From a virus: a DNA stretch of 27,050 bases. The notes beneath the pieces are model-generated. The model ran no database searches. It saw only the letters and a list, made by a program, of their open reading frames with translations, and was not told where the DNA came from. The translations under genes and the position numbers were made by a program. Positions 20,906 through 27,050 of the stretch are shown in pieces (positions within the stretch are counted from its first letter, which is position 1; each line of letters starts with the position of its first letter). Where the stretch lies: the IMG/VR virus record IMGVR_UViG_3300036861_000585, positions 1 to 27,050 of that record. One strand, written 5' to 3'.

Positions 20906-22219
20906 CTACGTGGCGTAGCCGGTCTTGATCGCCGCGGCTTCCTGGTACCGCTGCTGGAAGTCGTGCTCCGCGATGCAGGTGACGACCGTCTCGTCGTTCG
21001 AGATGCCGGACTGGATCGTGCCGGTCTCGTCCTTGTAGGCGCCGCCGCGGAAGACCTCGACGGTGCGCTGCATCGAGTCCCAGATGACCATCGAGGGGCC
21101 GTGCAGGAACATCACCATGCCGGCGCTCGCGCCGATCCAGGCGTTCGTGACCTCGAACTGCGTGGTCAGGTACACCGGGAAGCCCATGATCGTGGGGCGC
21201 GCCTGCTCGAGGCCGGCCTTGAAGACCCAGTCGCCGGTGGTCGTGGTCAGCGCGTAGATCGTCCAGAAGGTGGAGACCGACATCACGAAGCCGCTGTTCT
21301 GCGGCGTGACCGGGATGTTCCTCTTCTGAACGTCGCGGATCAGCGACGTGAGGTCGCTCTGGAAGTTCGCCAGCGTGGCGCCGGCGGAGGCGCTGACGTT
21401 CAGCGCCAGCGTCTGGTAGCGGACGCCCTGCGGCGAGCCGGTGTCCACCGGCGGGTTGCCGAGGAAGAAGGCGCGGTCCTCGCGCAGCCCCGAGACGGCC
21501 AGCAGGTCCTCCTGGACCATCTGGTCGACGTCCGGGCCGCCGAAGCGGATCTCGTCGTTGCTGACGACGGTCGCGGCCGTGAGCTTCTTGTAGCTCATGT
21601 TGGTCTTGCCGACCGTGAGGCCGCTCGGCACGATGGGCCCGAGCTCGCCCTGGTACGACGCGGTCGCGGTGCCCGTCTGCTTCCGCTGGGTGATGGCGCC
21701 GCGCGGCATCGACTTCGTCCGGACCCCGGGCATGCCGCGGAACACCGCGTTGTTGCGCAGGAGCGTGATCCACTCCTCGTCGTACATCGGGATCACGATG
21801 TCGCCGGCGCTCGCGGGCGTGCCGACCGTGAGGCCCTTGTCGGCCTTCATGGCCTGCTGCTCGTGCTCGAGCCACTTGATCGTGGGCTCGGCGAGCGTGG
21901 GCGCCCAGGACCGCTTGATGGCGAACTTCGCGGCGTCCAGGTCCATGGAGCCGTTCTCGATCGCGGCCATGGCCAGGGCCCGCGCCTTGCGCCCGTACGG
22001 GTGCTTGCCGAGGCCCTTCCTGATCTCGTCGGTGACGGACGCCGGCGAGGGCTTCAGCAGCTTCTCGAACCCGGCCAGCGTGTCCGAGGTGCTCTTGCGC
22101 AGCGGCTCGAGCGCGAGCTCGATCGCCGGGGCGAGCGCCGACTTCAGGGACTCCCCGACGAGGGCGTTGAGCTCCTCCGGGGACATCGCCTTGACGGCGG
22201 GGTTGGGCTGCGTGGACAT
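20906..22219 (-). CDS. Major capsid protein, HK97 fold
   Basis: 437 residues from ATG at 22219 with an AGGAGAGG site; the frame upstream of this ATG is an anti-coding shadow of the protease gene. Residues 1-125 are helical (MSPEELNALVGESLKSALAP onward) and probably form the delta/scaffold domain removed by the prohead protease. Residues 140-437 fit the HK97 coat: DIVIPMYDEEWITLLRNNAV, GPIVPSGLTVGKTNMSYKKL, VSNDEIRFGGPDVDQMVQED, FLGNPPVDTGSPQGVRYQTL, GFPVYLTTQF and the last strands. Order portal, protease, capsid is classical. Confidence 0.92.
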   Translation of the reverse strand: MSTQPNPAVKAMSPEELNALVGESLKSALAPAIELALEPLRKSTSDTLAGFEKLLKPSPASVTDEIRKGLGKHPYGRKARALAMAAIENGSMDLDAAKFAIKRSWAPTLAEPTIKWLEHEQQAMKADKGLTVGTPASAGDIVIPMYDEEWITLLRNNAVFRGMPGVRTKSMPRGAITQRKQTGTATASYQGELGPIVPSGLTVGKTNMSYKKLTAATVVSNDEIRFGGPDVDQMVQEDLLAVSGLREDRAFFLGNPPVDTGSPQGVRYQTLALNVSASAGATLANFQSDLTSLIRDVQKRNIPVTPQNSGFVMSVSTFWTIYALTTTTGDWVFKAGLEQARPTIMGFPVYLTTQFEVTNAWIGASAGMVMFLHGPSMVIWDSMQRTVEVFRGGAYKDETGTIQSGISNDETVVTCIAEHDFQQRYQEAAAIKTGYAT

Positions 22220-22227
22220 GGCCTCTC

Positions 22228-23211
22228 CTAGTCGAAGCGGCCGGTGGCGCGGTTGACCGCGCCCTTCGCCGCCTCCGAAACCGCGGCCACCACGGCCGCC
22301 TTCACGTCTTCCGGGTTCACGAGCAGGGACGCCGACGCCAGCGGCATCGGCTCGGTGAGCAGCAGGGCGAGGGGCGCCGCCTTCTCTGGCGCCGGAACCG
22401 GGACGGGCGCGAGCTCGTCGAGCGCCACGAAGAGCGCCGCCGTGGCGTCGCCGGCGGCGCGCACCTGGTCGGCGGTCGCCTCGGTCAGCGCGCGGCCGCG
22501 CTTCTCCAGCTCGGCCAGGAACGGCGCGGGGTCGAAGCCGGCGACGCGCGGAGCGGACAGCGTCTTGAAGGCCTCTAGCGCCTTCGACTGCGGCACCCAG
22601 ACGCCAGGCTCCTCCGACGCGGCATCGAGTACTCCCTCCGCCCAGCGGAGGAGCGGCGCCATGTCGATCCCCATCCGCTTGCCCTCGATGAGAGCCTCGG
22701 GGTTCGCGGGCACCGGGACGATGGAGTACTCGAGCAGCTCCTGCTTCGTGAAGTCGTAGCCGCCGCGGTCGTCGTCCCACGCCCACTCGAGCGGGTTGAA
22801 GCCGACGGACACCGCGCGCAGGAACTTCGCCTTCACCATGCGGAAGACCGTGTCGGCGAACGGGTAGAGGTCGACGTCGGCGAACTTGCAGGTGGAGCGC
22901 AGCTGGCCCGCGGACACGAGCGTCTTCTCGGACTGGCCGACCGGCAGTCCGCGGTAGTCGTGGGCCCACAGGACGACCGGATTCTTTCGGTAGTTCGCGA
23001 GCGCCCATCCGCCCGGACGCAGCGAGTCGCGATCGCGGTCCTCGACGCCCGTGCTGATGACGAACGTGAGCTTCCGGTCCTCGTCGTCGCCCTCGGCCTT
23101 GATCTCGTCGGCAACGAACTGCTTCCGCAGGACGGCATCCGCACGAGGGTTGCCCGCCTTCGCGGCCGCCTTCCAAGTGTCCAGGTCCGTGATGACCGGC
23201 TGGGGCTGCAT
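22228..23211 (-). CDS. HK97-type prohead protease
   Basis: 327 residues from ATG at 23211, with only a weak CCAGG site; an open extension to 23337 overlaps the preceding gene and is unlikely. It cleaves the delta domain of the capsid protein and itself during head maturation. The protease fold is at residues 45-175: KLTFVISTGVEDRDRDSL, VVLWAHDYRGLPVG with His84, LRAVSVGFNPLEW with Ser135, and LLEYSIVPVPANPEA, all typical of the S78/U35 group. The C-terminal 150 residues are Ala/Glu-rich and helical, longer than the minimal protease, and may act as an internal scaffold that is cut away. Confidence 0.9.
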   Translation of the reverse strand: MQPQPVITDLDTWKAAAKAGNPRADAVLRKQFVADEIKAEGDDEDRKLTFVISTGVEDRDRDSLRPGGWALANYRKNPVVLWAHDYRGLPVGQSEKTLVSAGQLRSTCKFADVDLYPFADTVFRMVKAKFLRAVSVGFNPLEWAWDDDRGGYDFTKQELLEYSIVPVPANPEALIEGKRMGIDMAPLLRWAEGVLDAASEEPGVWVPQSKALEAFKTLSAPRVAGFDPAPFLAELEKRGRALTEATADQVRAAGDATAALFVALDELAPVPVPAPEKAAPLALLLTEPMPLASASLLVNPEDVKAAVVAAVSEAAKGAVNRATGRFD

Positions 23212-23242
23212 TACCTGGGCATCGTGAGCGGCACGGGCCAGG

Positions 23243-23470
23243 TCAAGGAATGGGCCTTGTACAACTGTGCGGGGTTTCTTTCGCCATCTCGTTGCGGACC
23301 AGCTGCTCCACCACCGCCGCCATCGAGGCCTGGCCACCCTCGCGCAGCGCGCGGTCTGCCGCCGTCTGTCGCAGCCACTCCCACGCGCGGCGGCTCAGGG
23401 TCATGTTCGTGTTGACCTTCGGGCGACGCGGCGGAGGGACGAGCATGACGGCGGGGATGACCGCGCTCAT
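23243..23470 (-). CDS. Ribbon-helix-helix protein inside the head operon
   Basis: 75 residues from ATG at 23470, overlapping the preceding stop (ATGA). VNTNMTLSRRAWEWLRQTAA (residues 19-38) gives the beta strand and helix A, and ASMAAVVEQLVRNEMAKE (48-65) helix B: an Arc/CopG-like fold. A DNA-binding regulator between portal and protease genes is uncommon; it might regulate late or host genes, or be an antitoxin-like relic with no toxin partner visible. An alternative is a structural mimic. A longer reading to 23602 is an anti-coding shadow. Confidence 0.7.
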   Translation of the reverse strand: MSAVIPAVMLVPPPRRPKVNTNMTLSRRAWEWLRQTAADRALREGGQASMAAVVEQLVRNEMAKETPHSCTRPIP

Positions 23471-23676
23471 CGGACGCGGTAGGGTCCCTCGCACTGATCG
23501 AGCAGGAGCTTTCCGTCGACCACCATCGGCTGGCCGCTCTCCCCGGGCCTGGAGAGGCTGACGATGGCGACGCCACCGGGGCGGTGAGCCACCTCTACGC
23601 AACGGTCAGTCACGTCGCGACCGTCGACGACCACCCGCGGATCCCGGCTGCCGTTGGCCCAGGTCAGCTCGATCAA
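23467..23676 (-). CDS. Small hypothetical protein after the portal gene
   Basis: 69 residues. The start is a TTG at 23676 in TTGA overlap with the portal stop, and the stop overlaps the next ATG. The sequence is a small beta protein: LIELTWANGSRDPRVVVDGR, DVTDRCVEVAHRPGG, VAIVSLSRPGE, MVVDGKLLLDQ. Regular strand-turn repeats suggest a compact virion-associated or accessory domain. No family recognised. Overlaps at both ends support that it is translated. Confidence 0.6.
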   Translation of the reverse strand: MIELTWANGSRDPRVVVDGRDVTDRCVEVAHRPGGVAIVSLSRPGESGQPMVVDGKLLLDQCEGPYRVR

Positions 23677-25037
23677 GCCGCGGCTCCCTTCTTGTCGTCC
23701 TTCTTCGACTCGTCGTCTTCGGCGGGCGGCGGTGTCGTGGGCGCCGGCCCCTTCGGCCGCTGCATCTGGTCGAGGAGGTCGGTCGTCGCGTAGCTGGCCA
23801 GCGGCACCATTCGGACCGTCGAGTTGAGCGGTCGGGCGCCGGCGCGGCGCCGCCACTCGTCCTCGGTGAAGGCCCAGGGCGCGGCCTTCATGACGCTCAG
23901 CTGGTCCGCCTTGTCCTCTTCGATCGGCGAGACGAAGTGAACGATCGCCCGCTCGTCGTACTCCTCCTGGGCGAGACGCTGCAGGTCTCGGCGCAGGCGC
24001 TCTGCCTTGGGCGTGATGACCCACTTCGCGAAGAGGTATTCCGCGGCGTCGATGGTGGCGCGGTTGCTGTTCTCGACGATGCCGAAGAGCTCCGGAGATG
24101 TGCCCCACACCTGCAGCACGATGTCGCGCTGCGATTTCCGCAGGCCCGGGTAGACGAGCTGGTCGAGCTGCGTCTTCGTGAACTCGTGGAACTTGGGCTC
24201 GCCCATCACGAAGTAGGGCTTGTCCTGACGCCAGAAGCCCTGATTGCGCGCGTTCCAGTCGTACTCGAGGCGCTTCGCCTCCTTCGCGTCGGTGAATCCG
24301 TAGACGACGAAGTCGGGGCGCGCGCGGTTCCAGAACAGCTGCCGCGCCATCTTCGCGGCGTACTCGTCGACCTCGAGCTCGTCGCCGAGCGTCCAGCCGA
24401 TGCCGGAACCTCGCGCGTATGGGTGGACCGGCGCCGCCTCGTGGAAGCGGTGCACCTCGCTCTCGGGCACCACGACCTGCCAGCTGCGGTACCCGAACCG
24501 GTACGTCGGGTCGCTGGGCGTCGGCGTGTCCATCACCCAGTGCGGGGGGATCGGCCAGAAGCCGCAGGGCTTGCCGAGGCCGTTGCGCTCCTTCAGCCAG
24601 AAGGCGTCGCCGACCAGGTCGTAGTGGATCTCCGTGATCTTCAGCAGACCGACGCGGGTCATGAAGGGGTTCGGGCGCTCGAGCGCCTCGACATACGGAT
24701 GGTCGAGGATCACCTCTGCGCTGCCCGCCTCCAGCAGAGGGCCCAGCAGCTTCTCGCGCCGACCGCTGGCGGCGCGCTCGATCGCCGCGCTCTTCACGAA
24801 CTTGCCCGAGGGGCCTCGTACGCCGAGCAGCTGCCAGTCGAGGCCCGAGACGCCGAGCCCGACCTTATCGGCGACGGCGCGCAGCCAGGGCATCGAGTCG
24901 AAGCCCTCGAGCATGTCCTGCGTGCCCATCACCGGAGCGTCGCCCTGGGCGCTCGGCAGGATGCCGGAGACGATCCCCTGCGCGCCGCCCGGCATCTTCG
25001 TCGGCGGACGGTAGCCGTCGAGGCCCAGCTGGATCAT
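23673..25037 (-). CDS. Portal protein, HK97-type
   Basis: 454 residues from ATG at 25037, eight bases after the terminase stop, with GGGAAG upstream. It forms the twelve-fold ring at one capsid vertex through which DNA is packaged. Landmarks: WLRAVADKVGLGVSGLDWQL (residues 51-70), HPYVEALERPNPFMTRVGLL, HYDLVGDAFWLKERNGLGKP, WPIPPHWVMDTPTPSDPTYR, VVPESEVHRFH, GSGIGWTLGDELEVDEYAAK, then the SPELFGIVENSNRATIDAAE stem helix region. The C-terminus is Pro/Asp/Lys-rich. Full length for the family. Confidence 0.9.
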   Translation of the reverse strand: MIQLGLDGYRPPTKMPGGAQGIVSGILPSAQGDAPVMGTQDMLEGFDSMPWLRAVADKVGLGVSGLDWQLLGVRGPSGKFVKSAAIERAASGRREKLLGPLLEAGSAEVILDHPYVEALERPNPFMTRVGLLKITEIHYDLVGDAFWLKERNGLGKPCGFWPIPPHWVMDTPTPSDPTYRFGYRSWQVVVPESEVHRFHEAAPVHPYARGSGIGWTLGDELEVDEYAAKMARQLFWNRARPDFVVYGFTDAKEAKRLEYDWNARNQGFWRQDKPYFVMGEPKFHEFTKTQLDQLVYPGLRKSQRDIVLQVWGTSPELFGIVENSNRATIDAAEYLFAKWVITPKAERLRRDLQRLAQEEYDERAIVHFVSPIEEDKADQLSVMKAAPWAFTEDEWRRRAGARPLNSTVRMVPLASYATTDLLDQMQRPKGPAPTTPPPAEDDESKKDDKKGAAA

Positions 25038-25045
25038 GGCTTCCC

Positions 25046-26533
25046 TCACACCATCCGGATCGGTGATCGCACGGTGCTCTCGAGGCCGAGCAGCGCAGTG
25101 ACAAGCCAGACCAGGGCGTCCATCCGGTTCGGGCTCGGCATCTTCAGGCGCGGATCCCACGACACCATCTCGCTCTCGAGCTTCTGCAGGCGGTCGGGGT
25201 CGCGGCGGTCGCGCACGTGGTGCACGCGGCCGTGCTCATAGGCGGCGGATACCGGCTCCGCGCGGGTGCGCTTCCCGTCAGTGGCGGTGACCTCGATCCA
25301 CTTCACCGCGGCATCGACGGATCGGAACGTCTGCTTCGTCGCCTCCTCGAGGCGGTTCTTTTCCAGGACGATCGCCTCGGCGCCGTGCTGGTTCAGGGCA
25401 GCGACGGCGACACGTGCCCACTGCAGGGGCGTGCCGCGCATGCTGGCGTCCTCCCAGACGTAGACGTGGCCGTCCTCGCCGAGGCCGCCGGCCATGATCC
25501 CGGCCTCGTCCGTGGGAGAGTCGGACCTCGTCGGGTCGACCGCCACGAGCTTCCGCACCATCCGGGGAACGCCGGCGACGCGGTGCGAGTCGATGTTCTC
25601 CAGCGTGAAGAGGGCGCCGGCGACCTTCACCAGGATCTTGCCGTCGAGCTCCTGCTCCTCGAGGGCGGTGCCGCGCAGGTCGTGGCGCCACTCGGCGATG
25701 ACGCCGGGCGCCAGGTTGGCGCTGTTCCGCTCCGACGACCAGCGGCGGCAGGCGACGACGTACTGGTGCTTTACGCCGTCCTGGTCGGTGAGCTCGTGCT
25801 CGATCGACCACTCGCCGCTGTCGATCTGCTCCTGCGTGACGGAGCGCTTACCGCCCTGACCCTCGGGCCCGAGCAGCATGTCGGCGCAGAAGGCCGTGCG
25901 GCGCGGCGACGAATCGATGATCCCCTGCGGGTTGTCGCCGATGCGCAGCGCGAGCTTGATGCCCTCCTGCCAGGCCGGCGGCTCCTTCGCCCCCTTCGGG
26001 ATGTTCCAGTGGAAGAGCTCGGTCAGCCAGGCCTTGTGGTAGTTCGGCCCGCGCAGCGTGTCCGGCTCCTCCGCGGTGTGGAGCTCGGCCACCGTCTCGT
26101 TCGGCCAGACGATGAGCTTGTCGGTCTTGTACCAGCGCGGCTTGAACCAGGGCGGCGATCGCCGGAAGAGACCCGACTCGCCGCCCAGCATGACGCGGCG
26201 CACGCGGCCGGCGTCGCGGCCGATGAAGGCCATACGGATCCCGGGCTCGTCCCAGGCCCACTCGATGACCGGCTCCACGGCGGCGCGCGTCTTGCCGCCG
26301 CCGCGGCCACCACACATCACCCACCAGCGCCAGCCAGGCGGTGGCTCCAGCTGCTCTGGCCGCGCGTGCAGCAGCCACTCCCAGTCGAGGGCGCGCAACG
26401 CGCGCAGCGTGTCCCTGGAGAGCGAGAGCAGCGCTTCCTGCTGCTGGTCGTCGTTGAGGCGCTTCAGCTCGAGGCACAGATCGGACAGCGCCTGTACCTC
26501 GGCCTGCGTCGCGCCGAACCTACCCAGCTGCAC
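25046..26533 (-). CDS. terL: Terminase large subunit
   Basis: 495 residues from a GTG at 26533, with GGAGG upstream and overlapping the small-subunit stop by 14 nt. It is the ATPase and nuclease that packages DNA into the prohead. Walker A GGRGGGKT is at residues 75-82. The region LRGPNYHKAWLTELFHW (160-176) aligns with the LRGPxxxxxWxDELxxW Walker B segment, but Asp is replaced by Thr171; Glu172 is kept. The RNase-H-like nuclease has Asp333 (VAVDPTRSD), Glu391 (IVLEKNR) and Asp472 (SPNRMDALVW). The type of packaging (cos or headful) cannot be decided from these motifs by eye. Confidence 0.95.
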   Translation of the reverse strand: MQLGRFGATQAEVQALSDLCLELKRLNDDQQQEALLSLSRDTLRALRALDWEWLLHARPEQLEPPPGWRWWVMCGGRGGGKTRAAVEPVIEWAWDEPGIRMAFIGRDAGRVRRVMLGGESGLFRRSPPWFKPRWYKTDKLIVWPNETVAELHTAEEPDTLRGPNYHKAWLTELFHWNIPKGAKEPPAWQEGIKLALRIGDNPQGIIDSSPRRTAFCADMLLGPEGQGGKRSVTQEQIDSGEWSIEHELTDQDGVKHQYVVACRRWSSERNSANLAPGVIAEWRHDLRGTALEEQELDGKILVKVAGALFTLENIDSHRVAGVPRMVRKLVAVDPTRSDSPTDEAGIMAGGLGEDGHVYVWEDASMRGTPLQWARVAVAALNQHGAEAIVLEKNRLEEATKQTFRSVDAAVKWIEVTATDGKRTRAEPVSAAYEHGRVHHVRDRRDPDRLQKLESEMVSWDPRLKMPSPNRMDALVWLVTALLGLESTVRSPIRMV

Positions 26534-26972
26534 CGAACCTCCGGAGCATGCGCTGCACCTCGGCGACGGCGGCGCCGTTGTCGGGACGCTGCTCGGCACT
26601 GCCCTTTCCGGTGTCCGGTTTCCCCCATCCGAGCGCGTGCTTGAGGCTGGCGAGGACGGCGTTGACCTTCCCGTCGCCGCCCCGGCGGAGACGCTTGACG
26701 TCCTCGAGCAGCTCGACCTGGTGCTGGGCCTCGCCGCGTTCGATCTCCAGCTGGAAGCGCGCGAGGACTTCGGGGTCGCGGAGCTGCTCGGGCAGCAGGC
26801 CGAGAGCGCGGACGATAAGGTCGCGGTCGGCGCCGAGACGCGCGTAGCGGCGGACGATGGTCCACTTGATGCCGCCAGGACCTGGCCGCTCGCGTGGCCG
26901 ACCAGCGCCAGGCCGAGCGCCACCGCGCCCAGGGCCCTTCTGTTTCGCCTTCGATTTACGATCACGCGCCAC
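26520..26972 (-). CDS. terS: Terminase small subunit
   Basis: 150 residues from a GTG at 26972. The N-terminal Gly/Arg segment (GRGGARPGAGRPRERPG, residues 15-31) is typical of many small terminases and precedes a helix-turn-helix-like part (RYARLGADRDLIVRALGLLP). Next comes a helical oligomerisation region (RFQLEIERGEAQHQVELLED) and a C-terminal tail (ALGWGKPDTGKGSAEQ) that probably contacts the large subunit. It recognises phage DNA at the packaging start. First gene of the visible late block; the stop overlaps the large subunit's start. Confidence 0.8.
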   Translation of the reverse strand: MARDRKSKAKQKGPGRGGARPGAGRPRERPGPGGIKWTIVRRYARLGADRDLIVRALGLLPEQLRDPEVLARFQLEIERGEAQHQVELLEDVKRLRRGGDGKVNAVLASLKHALGWGKPDTGKGSAEQRPDNGAAVAEVQRMLRRFGAAG

Positions 26973-27050
26973 ACGGCCGCGCCCCGCGCGGACGGGATGC
27001 CTGCGTCAGCGGTCGAGCGGCCCCGATTTTCGTGGGTCTCGCGAGAGAGG
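26973..27050. other. Region upstream of the terminase genes
   Basis: 78 bases with no complete gene. It contains the palindrome TCTCGCGAGA near the edge (about 27037-27046) and GC-rich inverted segments. A packaging (cos or pac) site or the end of another gene could lie here or just beyond the edge; nothing here identifies either. Confidence 0.3.

Noticed and set aside
23211-23337. Longer prohead protease starting at 23337
   Set aside because: The extra 42 residues (Trp/Arg-rich) overlap the RHH gene in another frame and lack family resemblance; ATG 23211 gives the normal N-terminus.
5752-26972. Lysis genes (holin, endolysin)
   Set aside because: I looked for membrane-spanning small proteins and for lysozyme, amidase or peptidase motifs in the late block and found none; they probably lie outside the window.

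Overview
The window is about 27 kb of GC-rich DNA from a temperate, long-tailed bacteriophage with an HK97-type head, most likely a siphovirus: no sheath, tube-contraction or baseplate-wedge genes are visible. Nearly every late gene lies on the minus strand in one tightly packed block with stop/start overlaps (ATGA, GTGA, TTGA) and many GTG or TTG starts. No lysis, DNA replication or recombination genes are visible, so the window is part of a larger genome. The host cannot be named; the phage carries the 3' half of a tRNA-His(GTG) gene with encoded CCA, so the host is probably a high-GC bacterium with such a gene.

Left part, 1-5220, is the lysogeny, regulation and integration region. A leftward operon (1548 to 1) encodes a Fis-like helix-turn-helix protein, a small Cys-rich protein, an AlpA/excisionase-like protein and an Ala-rich repeat protein that runs off the left edge. 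It diverges from a rightward pair (ribbon-helix-helix protein and a hypothetical) across a 147-base control region holding two good promoters, an 18-bp perfect palindrome and a 10-bp tandem repeat. A small XRE repressor, a membrane zinc-ribbon protein and a tyrosine integrase follow. Beyond the integrase lies a 50-nt tRNA-His 3' half, read as the phage attachment site. Phage genes lie on both sides of it, so this looks like attP in a non-integrated (or tandem) genome. A secreted-looking protein of unknown function overlaps it.

Right part, 5268-26972, is the virion block, transcribed right to left: small and large terminase, portal, a small unknown, a ribbon-helix-helix protein, prohead protease, major capsid, an unknown virion candidate, then a five-gene non-structural island (GT42-like glycosyltransferase candidate, coiled-coil protein, zinc-finger protein, CMP-nonulosonate synthetase, Ada-like zinc protein). 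Then come head-tail connector, head closure, gp10-like, tail terminator, a zinc ribbon, two related tail-tube proteins, the frameshifted G/GT chaperone pair, tape measure, tail-hub candidate, a YkgJ-type Cys-cluster protein, two large fibre-like proteins and a three-module zinc-finger protein.

The most interesting system is the pairing of a CMP-sialic-acid-type synthetase with a GT42-like protein between the major capsid and connector genes. It suggests that the phage activates a nonulosonic acid and attaches it to its own virion or to the host surface late in infection. Other notable points are a textbook -1 frameshift site in the tail chaperone gene, a beta-rich insertion in the connector, a missing Walker B aspartate in the terminase and an unusual number of small Cys-rich proteins.
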